Part shown: positions 11,013-25,679 of the stretch, one piece after another
Position numbering within the stretch: the first letter of the stretch is position 1
Layout: every line of letters starts with the position of its first letter
NCBI GenBank assembly: GCA_025201805.1
Contig: MU619325.1
Span: 62,001-126,000 of the forward strand
Direction of reading: 5' to 3'
Source: Parasitella parasitica
Taxonomy: Eukaryota > Mucoromycota > Mucoromycetes > Mucorales > Mucoraceae
DNA length: 64,000 bases
The notes under the pieces: generated by a model
Database searches by the model: none
What the model saw: the letters and a program-made list of their open reading frames with translations, nothing else
Told to the model about the DNA's origin: nothing
Translations under genes and position numbers: made by a program

Positions 11013-11493
11013 CTATTCGTTTAAATGGGTTGACTCTACATCAGATAAAACCGTTCTTGCCTCTTGCAGTTCATTAGCATCGCCACTTTCAGTGTTGTCC
11101 TATTCAAAAAAAATTGTTTAGCTTGAGCGACATTCGAGATAATCAGCTTACCACAAGATTCTGTAAATCTTGCTGAGCGGCGGCAAGTCTCTTCTTGACA
11201 TCAGGGATCATTTGATGTGTCTCAGCAAGAACCTCTTTCTATGTTTACCATCAATAAGATATCTTACATCTTGCATTAGCATACACTTGCCTGCTTACTA
11301 ATGTCGGCTTCGTCTGCATTTTCCTCGATAAGTTTATCAATACGCTTTTGCTGTGTTACAGCTTCTTTTAAATAGCCATAGTATTCCCTGTTGATTCTGT
11401 CATGAACATGTTAATACAAAACTCACAGCCCGAGATCAGAGCATATTACCTCTTGAGAACGTTGGTTTTGATCTTTAGGGGAGTGAGGGACAT
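11013..11493 (-). CDS. TBCA: Tubulin-specific chaperone A (tubulin cofactor A)
   Basis: Four small exons, 11493-11450, 11396-11291, 11238-11152 and 11099-11013, code 107 residues, the family's usual length. The product begins MSLTPLKIKTNVLKR and carries the conserved cofactor A core EVLAETHQMIPDVKKRL, ending in a Glu-rich helix (NELQEARTVLSDVES). Cofactor A (yeast Rbl2) is a three-helix bundle that captures beta-tubulin during folding and dimer assembly in the cytosol. The second intron (11290-11239) requires a GC donor (CAG|GCAAGT). Using GC keeps the SKQKEVL junction that matches the family's KKQAEIL; no GT alternative stays in frame. The exons are too short to stand out as ORFs, so the gene is easily missed. 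Confidence 0.9.
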
Positions 11494-11844
11494 TTGTATG
11501 GTATACAGTATTTATGAGAAAAGACGTGTTTTGATTTAGAGGCTGATGCCATTTCTTTTACTTTCTGCGTTTTATTAGTCCGATCCTGAATCAGAACATC
11601 CATATATCAAGAAACAGAAGTTCATACCAAATTATACGCAAATAGATAACCAAAAAGCCTTGTCTGAAAGAGTTGTGGGTCACCGATGTCTCATCTTATA
11701 AAGTTATAGTAAATCATCAATTCTCTAGTGTCTAAAAATTCTTTGATGTTGGAATGAATGCAATAGTTTCATTGATGCATTTTATTGGTATATATCGAGT
11801 TGGCTTTTATTTGTTGTGAAAGCAATGAGCCCAAGAATCGAACT
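11494..11844. other. spacer between TBCA and ITC1-like genes
   Basis: AT-rich. It holds the TBCA promoter and the ITC1-like 3' end. No gene seen. Confidence 0.5.
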
Positions 11845-14800
11845 CTATTTTGCTGCAGAGGATTTTACTCTGGTAGATCGTTTGGGCAGTGTAACAGTTT
11901 CTTCCTGAGGATTTGCTTCTTTGACGAGAGCCTATAAGAACAATAATGTGAGCACAAGATTTTTTGACATTTACAAAGAAAAATCCTACAGCTGCCCGTT
12001 TCTTGAAAGATTCAAAAATATTTGGTTGTTGTTTCAACAATTCGGCCTTTAGTTTCTGTTCTCTAAACCCCTTTGGATTTAGCCAAGTCAGTAGCTGCTC
12101 AATCTCTTCGGGCTCAGAGTAATATTTCCACCAACCGCGATAATCACTTGGATGCGGCATAGACAATTCACTCATACGCTTATCAAGCCATTTGCTTTCT
12201 TCCACAAAACCTTGCTCTTGCATTAGCTTTATGATAAACCAGCGACCACCACCGTACCCCCAAGCGCGATCAGTAAAATTGCCTGTGTCAAAGTCTCTCT
12301 CCATCATCATTTGAATATCAATGTCTGTAGGACTACTGACGTACAGTCTACCAGTGCCATATGTATCCGATACACCCACATTATCCAAATAAATATAACG
12401 ATTGTTGAAACGGTCTTTGCCTAGAGGACGAATTCGCAATGTCATATAACGTCTCATATTCTTCTCTAAATGATCCTCCTAGAAAGAGGTCAGTATATAC
12501 TAGAATAAGATATTTTACAACTACCTTTCTCTTGATGGTCCTTTCATCCTCTTCCAATTTTCTTCTTTCGTTCATTTTGGTGCGATGCTCCTGGTTTTTA
12601 ACTTTTGCTATCTGACGCTGTTCGGCATATTGTTTCTTACGCTGAATCTCCCTTTCTTCTCGTTCACGTTGTTTTTGTTTGAGCTTTTCTTGTCGCGACA
12701 TTTGTTTACGTTTACGGCTTGCTAACCGAGTTTCAGAGCTATTCAATAAGTTAGTCCCGGTACGTACTGTGGGCGGAGTCATATTTACGAATCGCTTTCT
12801 ATTTCAGAATCTTCATTGGAATTATCGCTATCTTCAGATGCTGATCCCTCTTCTTCGTTTTCATTATTATCATCCTCCTCCCCTGATTTTTCAGTCTTAT
12901 CACGCTTGTCCATTTCAATTCGCCTTGCAGCCCTGAGTACCTTATTAAAAAATCAAAATCACAATGCGAATCCTCTTTTACTTACAATGCCTTTGATTCC
13001 TTGTTCAGCTCCACCTTGTGTTTTCGGAACTCTGTTAACTGATCTTGACAATAGTCCATGTAATTTCTATAAACTATGATATCAGCATTTATCCCATCAC
13101 TAAATTACTGAAATTTACTTGATCACTGTAGATTCATTGACAACGTTGACAAGAAACTCCAAGATGTCCAGCTTTTGCTTGACAGCCAATGTGGGATACT
13201 GCTTCTCTCTGTCTGCCGCCGATGAATTCAGTTTAGGATTTAAATGACGCAGGAGCTCGTCGATGTTTGGGAGCAGTTCAGGTGTAGCAATGTCATTTAT
13301 ACATCCAATTAAGGTTGTTTCCCATCCACGACGATCATAGTTTGCCCGCAATTCTTTGTTGTCCCATTTCTGAGCAAACCGTAAATGATCTTTGTCTCGC
13401 CATCCTCTTTCAATCTTTGGTAAAAGAGCTGATTCTGGCTTCAACTTGGAACCTCCTTGCTTAATGTTGTCATCACTCTCTTCGTCGCTCTCGTCGTCAC
13501 TTTTCTCTAATGACTCGAGGTAATTCTCTAAAGCATCTCCATTGATAATTTCGTTGGATGTGTTGTCCTTACGCTCTTTAATAATGACATTGAGCAAACA
13601 GGCATTGTATTCGACTAGTACGGCTGCTTTCGGTTGATGTGTTTGATGGAATAAAGCTTTTTCAAATTCATCCACGCTGTAAGCTGTCAACTTGAGAGGC
13701 TCTGCAAACACGGTAAGGAATGCCCAAGTAGATATGAATGTGTCGAAAAGCTCAGCTGGTATAGAAGAATCATGATGGGGTATAGGGCGTCCTGATCTGC
13801 CACCGGTAGGATAAGGTATGATGCCATCCCTTGAAACGTATCTTTGAGGGGACATGTCAATCAAGGCCCAATTATTGTTGGGATCTTTGCGATAAATTGG
13901 GAGATCTAAATCTTCGACTGGGTATTTCACTGCTGCTTGCTTCTTTCTTTCTATGCGAAGCCTGTCCCGTTCCTCTTTCATTTTAGCCTTTTGAAGTAGT
14001 GTTTCCTCTCGGCGTGCTTGTTTTTCAGCTTCTTTCTCATCTGGCGTTTTGTAACTATTTGCAATTTTACGTCTTTTTGAAGGGATATCAAATACTTGGT
14101 TTTGAAATTTCTCTAGGTAGGGTGGTAATGCTGTTTCAATGCCGTACATGGTTGCAGTAGAAGGCTAAAAGACAAATGAATTTCATGTTGAAAACTTTGA
14201 CGTTTCTCCTTCTTTCTTTTTTTTTTATTTTACCTTGATTAGCCACGGTGAATAGACATAATTCTCTCTGTAGCAGCAATCACGAATGAAGCACTGTACA
14301 TTATATCTATTGAATAGTTGACCGTCTCGAATAAACGTCGGTCCCTCGACTATACGGGTCAACTTCTCCAAAGGCCTTCCATCTTCATCTAGCAATTGCA
14401 CCTCGTACCGATACTCTGTAACAAACTCTTCTCTTTCGCTGGTAGCTGGCACCGCGTCTGGTGGTGTGCTATTAAAGTGTTGTGGTGCAGGGTGTAAGAA
14501 TGCGTCAGGAAATCGTAATCTTCCATTGGCTTGTCGTGGAACATTAGCATCATCGTTTTGATTTTCTGAATTTGAATTAGCAGCATAATTGATGTTGGCA
14601 TTGGATAAAACTTGGACAGGGACTATATCAAGTATTCTGGCAATATAGCTAATGAAAAAAGATAAATGAAAAAAAGATAATACGCAGAACTACAATACGA
14701 TACATACTCGTAGTTGCTCAAATGACATCGCAGCACTTCACCTATAACGAAATGGTTGCAAAAATATGAATAGATCTGATCAACCAAATCATCAATATGC

Positions 14801-15208
14801 AGTGTTTCTATTCAATTTGTAAGTTGCAATACCAAGTAATCAAGCAAATGACTACTTACGAAATTGCACCTTGTTGAGAATGCTTTTACGTAGCACTTCA
14901 GGGAAAAGGTATTCTGCTCTATCATGCTCATTTTTTTCGCTTTCAAGTGCTTGCTCATAAGTCAGGTTTGTTCTCCCAGTTCTTTCGCATTCCCATATAG
15001 CTTGATGATATAATGTTAGTTTATTAATATACGACCTAGTTGTATGTGTGTTAACAATTGGTTTTTACATGAATTAAGTTGAAACTCACTCATAATCTTT
15101 AAAAACTTCATTCGTAGAACGAAGATACCAAACTTCCTTACTTTGACGTTTCGGATTCAATGATATATTTAATGTAGCTGGTACTCTTTTTTTGTTCAAT
15201 AATGGCAT
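11845..15208 (-). CDS. ITC1: Itc1/ACF1-like chromatin remodelling subunit (WAC-DDT-WHIM)
   Basis: Ten exons: 15208-15090, 15035-14860, 14807-14708, 14648-14234, 14164-13119, 13066-12986, 12932-12789, 12738-12525, 12478-11990 and 11931-11845, giving 956 residues. The N-terminal WAC domain (MPLLNKKRVPATLNISLNP, KEVWYLRSTNEVFKDYE, LTYEQALESE) binds DNA. A DDT domain starts around AELFDTFISTWAFLTVFAEP. WHIM-type motifs follow: GWETTLIGCINDI, then IRPLGKDRFNNRYIYLD and GRWFIIKLMQEQGF. Basic coiled coils (KQAR, RDRLRIERKKQ) and an acidic stretch (ENEEEGSASEDSDNS) separate the domains. The protein would be the non-catalytic partner of an ISWI ATPase and help space nucleosomes. There is no PHD finger or bromodomain, as in yeast Itc1 and unlike animal ACF1. 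Confidence 0.9.
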
Positions 15209-18200
15209 GGCTGCAGTTTATAAAAGAGTGGGGGAAAAAGGGAAAAGAGAAAAAAAAAAGTAATCGCGTATCACACATATTTTTAGTTTTTTGAAAGATT
15301 TTTTCTCGGCATCATCCAATTGATGTACGGTGCGGCTAGTAAATTTTGTCTATTGTGATGCGTTGTTCAATCAGATCAAAATTTGAACAAGGTGGACATC
15401 TCTACTGGTCAGTTAGATGTATGCAAGCATAGACCAAATAAAAAGATTCGAGTTTTGAGTGATCTTTGAGCTGGGGAAAAAGACACCAGTAGCAGGTTTT
15501 AGGATCAAGCCAATCTGAAAGTACATCATGGAAATGTAGTCGAAAAGATTAGGATGCAATGACAACAAGCTTAAACCCATCAAAATAAGGACTACAGATT
15601 ATTTTAGCAAGGTTAAGAGGGTAAAAATTTATTTCAATATACTCAAGAACAATAGTGGAGTGATCATTGATGTTGAAAAAATAGGTATAATGGTGAACTA
15701 TTAGCATGATCCATGCCTATATTATATTTGGGTTGCCAATCTTTTGGCAGAGGAAGCTGTTATAGTATGCCTGCTGTGAATTCAATTGTCAAATTTTACA
15801 TCTCTTACTTGCAAGCCTTGTAAAGTGATTTAAATAGAGACAATGAAAAATGGATGATCAGTGAAATGAAATACTAGCCATCATGATGAGAATTTTGTTC
15901 TCTGTGGTATTTGTCAATGTTAGACTTGAGAATCAGCCATAACAGTGACCAGTTAGAGCAAAATTTTGTGAATTGCGTTGATCTCAGCAACAGAAGCTTG
16001 AAAATCAGTAGCAGATGGTACCAATTCATAAAAACTTATGTTCTGAATATTACCTTTAAAATATAATGTTGAGACACAGTTGTCATGACAACAGTTCCTG
16101 ATCGGATCTAACTAAAATGTCGCCGATAATTCTATCATAAAAAAGATTAATCATGAAATATCTTGCCTAAGAAACCAACTATTTAGGTTCTGCTTATTCT
16201 GAATTACGAAACTAAGCTTATTGATATATGGTTCACATGCATAATGTTTAGCTGATCAAATATAAATAGGTCTTGCTCTGATTAATACCATGTAAAAGTC
16301 TTGTCTGGCAATTAAATGTTACTTGTGTTCATTGGTTGATTCATGTGAATTTAGTTTATATAAATAGACAAATCCTTTCAATCCATAACATCATTATTTT
16401 TGTATCTACAAAATTAATAGTCTTTGTTATTTTCTCGTTCCTGTTGATATATGAATAGAAACGCTTTTATTCCATAGCGCTGCTGAGTTGTCACTAAGTT
16501 TTCCAAGTTCAACCACGCCTTTACAGTTTCTTTAGTAGAAATTATGCGGAAAAGTGTTTGAAATTATTATAGAAATCAAATCTATTTCCGCATATAACTA
16601 CAAAAAAAAATATCTTTCTTTTTTTGTCATGTAATTATCAGCCAATGCTGAATTATATTTTACAATCAAATAATTTACTCTTTAGATGAGCTATATTGAT
16701 TTCATGTATGGTTTCAAATCAAGTCTCATCATCCATGATGATGATTCACGCATCTAATTCAACCTTTAAAAACCTTCATGAACAATTCAGTCTGCTAGGG
16801 ACACCCCAATCCACGTGATTTCATATTTTACACTCCGACACCAAAAACGCGAAGGTGTTTTTGCAGATAACTTTTGATAGAGACATTGCCCAGTGGAACC
16901 CAAGTTATGTTCATATAGCGATGATCATGCCTGTTCTTATGGCGCATAAGATGGTGTTTATTTTGCTTTTTATGGAAGCCTAACATTGACTATATGCAAT
17001 CCTGATATGAAAATTTGTGATATCATCTGATAAATTTATAGATATCAATGTTTTCATGGATACCAATGTTGTTTCCAGGTAGGGCCAAGTCAATGCTAAG
17101 TTTTCCAAGTTAGATTTCGGTTCTACGGTCATTTTAGCAAAAGTTGTGAGCAAATTTGTGAAATTATGTAAAAAAAAATTAGAAATTCTTTAAAATACTC
17201 GGAACCTTACTGCGAAGTTGGCATGCGAATGCCGATTTTTTAGCATTCTTCTAAACACATAAATACGTCGAATGTGTCTGTAGATTCATATTTTTCTTCT
17301 TCCTCCCTACATAGATTCAACCTGCCGATTCCAATAGATATCTTGACTACGGTGCAACTAACCCTAATGTTAGTACGACAATTAAGCCATTATTGACCAG
17401 TACTAATTGAATCGGTGAATCATCAATCAATGCTGATAAAGTAGTCAATGTATTGTATTTTGCTGTTGTGTCATGTCTTGAAAATGAGCACTTCAGCAGG
17501 TGATTGTTTATAATAAAAGAATATAGGAAAGTAATAAGGACTTAATTTACCAGATACAAGAAGCTGTCTATTTATAATAAAATATATATGTACTGTATAT
17601 GAATCAATCTATAAAATTCATGCTTGACATTTGATTGTCAAATAGGATTATACGCCGTAGTAGTCAGAGCAAATACCTATCTCCATATTTAATTAGCACG
17701 TCTGAGTGTATATCACTTGGTATTTATCATAGCATATATATCTATATATATAGTATGTCTATTGTATTACACATATTGTACAAGTCTGTAGTATCTAATG
17801 TATCTCTAGCTGGTATTATGGATATATAAGTATTTGTCTTGTAATGCGTGTTTGGAAACTGGAAATACACAGCATAACCTTATATATGGCATAAGCCCGT
17901 AGCATATACTAAATCTAGTAAATGTCTCAGGCTCGTGTCGATGTATAAGTATAAGCCTATCCTAATGGTGCCATATCTAGCCTATTTCTTATATAATATA
18001 AATCTATGTTTTATATCTTATTAACTGTGCACATATGTAGCTTATCTCAATTTAAGGTAACTGGATGAATCTAGAAGTGGAGTGTAGATTATTATAGTGA
18101 ATGTATCTCACAGTATCAAACTTTAAAGCTGTTTATATTCATTTCTTATATGAAATTGCTGTTTTTCTAGTAATAACTTTGTTTATATGGATTTTTTTGA

Positions 18201-19445
18201 GCTTATAAATGCATGTAAACGAACATTTGGTCAAACTGCTAATTATTTGTTTTTCTAATGTTAAAGCAATAAGATAGCAGCAGGAAAACCATTTTTTTCT
18301 CCATCATCATTTATCCACAATGAAGTTTATAATGTAACATTTAACTACCACAACGTAGCAATTTTGTAATAATTATATAAAATTAGTATTTTAAACTGTG
18401 GCTGGTTTCGACATTGTGTGATGATAAATTAATATCTCTTCACAATATGGCTTTGGATTTACTATTAATCATTTTAAGAGTGTGAGATCCGAAATTTCTA
18501 GTATATGATGAACAACAATATCATCTATTCAAGTGATAAATAGAATAGCATACAGGAGAATATTGAACAATGACGTATATAAATTCTAAATTAGTCATCC
18601 GTGTATTGCATATGGTGATGGTTATCAGAGTAAAACTCTATCAGTAGTTATAATTTTACAACTATTACAAACTCTCGCATAGTATTTTGGCGCTTTCATC
18701 TTTTGGTAGCATTATACACAGTAAATTGTCATGAAAAACAGAGTATAAATCGCATATAGCGCAGCGATCGTTCGTTGCTTTGATCAGATATTTACTTTTT
18801 TATGATAATGTTACTTTCAAGCAAAGGTTGGGCTTTAAAAATTAAGATTCAAGTTAATAAAGCTACATGACGAGCGCTCTTGCATTTCAATGTAGCGTCA
18901 AAATTATACGGTATATGATGAAAAGATATAAATGTATTTTAAAGAGAATACTCGCATATAACACAATGATGTAAATCAACAGATTATATTGTTTATAGTT
19001 GCATGCACCAATAAATGTTTCGAGTTATTTACTTGATTGTTTATGCATCTTCGCTACGTTTTATGCAGCCGTAGTATCAACGTGCAACAGCGTAATCAGG
19101 TACACTACTTTTTCATACATGCAATCTACACAAATTTCTTGGATACAACCAATATATCTTGCTCTTTTCAGCTCTTGATGACTTGATTTATAACAAAATA
19201 CTTAAGCCAAGAACATTTTGTTTGTTTTTATCTATCTAAGAGAAGATCAAATTGATCACATGTAGGACGCTGTACTACGGCGCTGGGATATCAAGCCATG
19301 CTTTACACGAAGCTCATAGGTCCATTTATTCTCATAACGTATACATATAAAGTCTCTTCGATTGATCGTGCTTCTTCTCTTTGTTTTTATTCATCTTCAT
19401 CAGGAAACTTTTTCTCCAGCAACAACTCAAATCTATAATAACAGG
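15209..19445. other. 4.2 kb AT-rich island without a recognisable gene
   Basis: The longest gene-free stretch in the window. All frames are broken by stops. The one short ORF (17635-17829) is low-complexity Ile/Tyr/Ser driven by TATA repeats. Two diverged copies of a roughly 90-bp sequence lie near 16494-16575 and 17096-17175. No tRNA, rRNA or transposase trace was found. It may be a regulatory desert, an old decayed element or a special chromatin region. Confidence 0.6.
16494..17175. repeat. two diverged copies of a ~90-bp repeat
   Basis: Copies at about 16494-16575 and 17096-17175 share the identical word CTAAGTTTTCCAAGTT. After a spacer of similar length both continue with a related TAG(T/C)A(G/A)AA(A/G)TT(A/G)TG... 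segment ending TGAAATTAT. The orientation is direct and the start-to-start distance about 600 bp. They may be remnants of a small non-coding element. Confidence 0.4.
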
Positions 19446-20043
19446 ATGACAGATATACCCAAGTATAAAGTGGTTCTTCGTGAAGGCATCGTTGAAAATG
19501 GATTTGCTGGACCTACCGTCGGGTAAGTGTGCCTGGTGTGTATTTATTTTGCGAAAAATAACATGGTCAAAAAGTCAAGCGCTTGAAATTGAGGGAGATG
19601 ATAATGGTGCCAAGATCAGTCGTTCAAGCTTGAAGCCAGAATCTACCAAAGATTACCATACTCTGTCTGGCGCTTTCTCGTACGTCATTTACATAAATTT
19701 TTATTTAGTAATGTATTAACAGGATATCAGTGAGGACCTAACTAGTATTTTCGAAATGTTAAAAGAAAAACTTCAAACATTACCACCTGACCCTGTGGGA
19801 TTTCAGGACATATATGGCCTCAAGACTTCTGTGTTCTTTGGTTTGGATGATTTCCAATGGTACAATGGTTGGTTTAGTGATTAAATGAATAATCGATATG
19901 AAACTAAAACGCTATTATTAGCTATAGCTGGGAGCTGCTCTGAAGATAAACCAGATGTTCAACTAACAGAGGAACAAAAAGAAACTTTCAAGGAAGTGGT
20001 TGACATAATTAAAGGTCTTGGTGAAAAACAAGCTCTTACTTGA
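19446..20043 (+). CDS. small unknown protein, 146 residues
   Basis: Four exons: 19446-19522, 19575-19679, 19731-19867 and 19922-20043, with consistent GT-AG phases. The product starts MTDIPKYKVVLREGIVENG, has a mixed polar centre (LSGAFSEDLTSIFEMLKEKLQTLPP) and a distinctive VFFGLDDFQWYNG motif, and ends in an acidic helix (LTEEQKETFKEVVDIIKGLG). No signal peptide or membrane span. The centre loosely resembles the small KEOPS subunit Gon7, but I cannot support that. The intact splice structure argues it is a real gene. It ends 8 bp before the stop of the opposite gene. Confidence 0.65.
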
Positions 20044-20051
20044 ATCATTTT

Positions 20052-20392
20052 TTATTTGGATTCTTCCTCAACAGCAGCTTCTTTAAGTTTTGCCAAACGT
20101 TTTCTATTTCTTTCTAATAAAACTCTCTTGACATTGGCTCTTTCTATCTCATTCATTTCAAACCAGTTGTTGATTCTACTCATAGTGCCATTTTCATTGA
20201 TAACTACATAGTGTTAGAATCAAAGAGAGCATGTTATTCAGTTATTAGTACACTCTGCTTACCGACAGGGCCCAGTTCGTTGAGTTTGTATGTATCATTG
20301 ATGTCAACCTGAACAGTTTCGTCTGCTGTAGAAGGGAGAGCAAGGACGGGTTTGATGGGAACATCAGCGGGAAAAGAAGAGGAGGAAGACAT
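20052..20392 (-). CDS. conserved-looking small fungal protein, 93 residues
   Basis: Two exons, 20392-20263 and 20203-20052. The product has a Ser-rich start, VPIKPVLALPS, NDTYKLNELGPVGVINENG and a basic C-terminal helix with SRINNWFEMNEIERANVKRV then LERNRKRLAKLK. I recall similar fungal proteins of unknown function with this Trp-x-Glu-Met helix but cannot name the family. An in-frame upstream ATG at 20461 would add 23 residues (MFLQTRLAKPPLKYISNS...), basic and amphipathic like a mitochondrial targeting peptide, so the true start is uncertain. The 3' end meets the opposite gene with only 8 bp between stops. Confidence 0.65.
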
Positions 20393-21024
20393 GGCTAATT
20401 TTGCAATAGAATTTGATATGTATTTAAGAGGCGGCTTTGCGAGTCTTGTTTGCAGAAACATGAAAGAAGGTAGTATAAATAATTTCAATGCTACGAAAAT
20501 TCTTTCAAAAAATCGACTTGGAACACCACACGTAGCAATTTGAAGAGGAAGCTTTAGGTGTAACGGATTTCGCCTTATGCTTGAGAGTCTACACGTATTC
20601 ATAATTTACAGAAAACGGAAACGCTTCTATAGCAATTTCGATTTTGTGAATCTAATATTATCGACATTGGAATTAGTTTTGTTCACTGGAGCACTTCAAA
20701 TATATTTTTGAGGTCTGTTGCTGTAGGGAATAAGCATGGCAATCTGTTCACCACTTTTGATACCATTTATATAGTGATCGTTATAACTATACATCATTGT
20801 CACGCATAGTACTTAACAAGACCAAGCTTCACTTTTCAATACAAACAGACAGAACGATCATAACTGCTCTAAATATAAGGCAGACATCAAAACGCTTTTT
20901 CCGTATCCTTAACGAACGAGGACCCAAATACAGCAAGAAATTCGGGTGTCCAATTAACCTGGTTGGTCCTCTCAAATTTGATGATAAAGTGTGGTCTCCT
21001 TTTCTTTTTATTTATCTCACAATC
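20393..21024. other. promoter spacer between unknown gene and ArfGAP
   Basis: Divergent spacer of about 630 bp. The open frame leading into the ArfGAP start has no domain and lies upstream of the likely ATG. No RNA gene seen. Confidence 0.45.
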
Positions 21025-22255
<1,231 letters not shown>

Positions 22256-22368
22256 AGCGATAGAATTTCACAATTAGAGAAATTATCAATAAATAAAAAA
22301 ATATACGATTTATTTTAAAATGAATGAAATGTTTGATCTAAAAATTATGCACAAAGGAAAGTATATGT

Positions 22369-23669
<1,301 letters not shown>

Positions 23670-24092
23670 TTATTGTTGTAATGAAAAAGAGGTAATTGCT
23701 TCTTCAATCGACCCTTTTATAGTTGATCTCTCTTAAGGGGCTGATTAATAATATGCAGACTGTCACGACGTGTCACATATACTTTGCATTGTATTTCTAA
23801 GCATTGAGGCCTTCTACATCAGATAAGCAATCAGAACAAAGCCTAGAAGCTCTTGGCTTGTGGGGTGCCGTGGTTAGCAGCTCATCTTTGGTATTGTCAC
23901 ATAACCTACTGATAACCAAATATATGAAGTTATGAGAGAAAGCCCTGAAAAGTCGATATAAAGCTTTCTCATTCCAGCGGGTTGGTTTCTGTTTCCTGCT
24001 CGATAAGGCTTTATCGGATGATCTCCATGATGTTGAAGCAGATTTTACAGTCTTGATTGAGAAAATTTAATTTTGCTTGTTTAATCCTATTG

Positions 24093-24219
24093 CACATTTC
24101 ATATAAATGTTGTGTCTTGACGTAAATGAGCTTCGGCTAAATGTTTACAAATCTTGGTTGACACATTTCATGTAAATGTTGTGCCTTGACCTAAATGAGC
24201 TTCGGCTAAATGTTTACAA
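24093..24219. repeat. imperfect direct repeat, two 58-bp copies
   Basis: Copy 1 at 24093-24150 and copy 2 at 24162-24219, period 69 bp, differing at only three positions. Each copy contains AAATGAGCTTCGGCTAAATG. The arrangement suggests a recent local duplication, or a pair of regulatory sites. Confidence 0.85.
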
Positions 24220-24329
24220 TCATTCAAGTATACAAATACAGGACGTGTTTCATTCCCCCTCCCCTTGTTTGCAAGCTTATGACAGTCTTTTCTTGATCTC
24301 ATCGAGCACGCTGCAGTACCTACGTGATC

Positions 24330-24638
24330 ATGGCAGAATTAAGTTACTGTATCTGGTTTACAGGATATCGTCTAATGCTTTCTAAAGTCGAGATTTCCTC
24401 TGCTCTTTCATCTGAACAGAAAAGAGCATTGGATGTATTAGCTCAACAAATTTCTTTGAATCACTTAAAAGAAGCCCGAATTCATTTTATCTTTAGACAA
24501 AAAATCTGCCGCAGATCCAGTTCCAAGCAGTGTTTTAAACTTTCCAATATATACCACATAAACCTAAGAGATGGATCATGTCCAATAGATGCTCTCAAAG
24601 CATCTGTTAAACTTCCGATGCAATGTTGCCATCATTAG
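24330..24638 (+). CDS. doubtful ORF, 102 residues
   Basis: Starts MAELSYCIWFTGYRLMLSK and includes a plausible helix (LSSEQKRALDVLAQQISLN), but has no domain I recognise. The Cys/Ser-rich tail looks non-coding. It could be one exon of an unmodelled gene or chance. Confidence 0.2.
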   Translation: MAELSYCIWFTGYRLMLSKVEISSALSSEQKRALDVLAQQISLNHLKEARIHFIFRQKICRRSSSKQCFKLSNIYHINLRDGSCPIDALKASVKLPMQCCHH

Positions 24639-24925
24639 GTACAATTGGTGTTAATATGAATATACTTTTCACTAACCCATCAGGCACGCTATACGATAAA
24701 TGTGGTCTAGATTTATAAGATGCCATGATATCGCAAGATACCGCCACATGCAGACCTGGAGCATGATTCATGGCAAGACACTACACCATTGCTTTGGTGG
24801 TGACTGTACAAACCAACAAGGATTGCGTCACATTCAATCTTTATTGAACAAACAAAGGGCCTCCCCTTCTGTTTTTTTTATTTCTTGACCCCACACTACT
24901 TTTTCAACGTTTCCAAAACTCAAAA

Positions 24926-25485
24926 ATGTCTATTGCCCGTGTTGCCCTTAGCTCCATCTCCTTCAAGGTAAAGATAAAATTGTTGAAGAAAAATGGGATA
25001 CATTTCTCACAACAGTAATTGAACATATGTACTAGGCTGCTGTCCCTTCCATTGCTGCTCGCAGCTTCTCTGCCGCTGCTGTTATGCAAAAAGGTGTGTA
25101 TATTACTTGGTGTGTAAAATGTAAATCATTGGGATATTAATGGGTTGTGTCTGTGCGTTTTGTTTGGGCAGACGTTGTTCAAGATTTGTTCATCAAGGAG
25201 TTGAAGGGATACAAGCCCGCACCTGTCGTAAGTTTTAAATGATACTTTGGAAACGATCATGGAGCGAAAACTGAGTACATCAATAGGCTGCTGCTGATGA
25301 GAGTGCTGTCAAGGAATTGAAGCTTCCCACTGCCCCTGCTGTAAGTCTTTTCTGACCAAATGCCGGGAGAGAAAGTTTTGAATCAGAGCACTAAATGTTT
25401 GTGAATGTAGGCTCCCCAAGTCGATGCTGATTTATCTCAACAATTAGCTGCTTACGATGCTGAGCCCGAAGAAGCTACTCAATAA
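24926..25485 (+). CDS. ATP14: Mitochondrial ATP synthase subunit h (Atp14)
   Basis: Five exons, 24926-24967, 25036-25093, 25172-25227, 25287-25340 and 25411-25485, code 94 residues. The start MSIARVALSSISFKAAVPSIAARSFSAAA is a mitochondrial presequence (Arg/Ser/Ala). The mature part begins KDVVQDLFIKELKGYKPAP, matching the Atp14 signature (VQDLYLRELK), and ends acidic (DAEPEEATQ). Subunit h belongs to the peripheral stalk of the fungal F1Fo ATP synthase and corresponds to animal F6. The protein is somewhat shorter than yeast Atp14. The compact exons, cut at near-repeated GCTGCT codons, are easily missed by ORF scans. Confidence 0.88.
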
Positions 25486-25679
25486 ACAACAAATGCGAAA
25501 TAATTGAAATCTTGAATATAAATTGAAGAGAGTATAGAAAATATATATACGGAAATATCCCTTTTTATGTAAAAGATATCGCCCTCAAGCACGAATAAAA
25601 TAAAATAAAGTGTGTGTGTATAAGTACGTACATAAACCAAGACGTGAGAAGCAGCAATTTTCACGCTCTTTTTTCTTTT

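Noticed and set aside
17358..17367. CTAACCCTAA resembling telomere repeats
   Set aside because: Single copy; no array, so an interstitial telomere is not supported.
17635..17829. 64-residue ORF in the gene desert
   Set aside because: Low complexity (YIYIYS) produced by TATA repeats.
20797..21024. N-terminal extension of the ArfGAP reading frame
   Set aside because: ArfGAP proteins begin close to the zinc finger; the extension lacks similarity and the ATG at 21025 fits the family.
24700..24888. 62-residue ORF MWSRFIRCHDIARY
   Set aside because: No family, no promoter or splice signals; likely chance.
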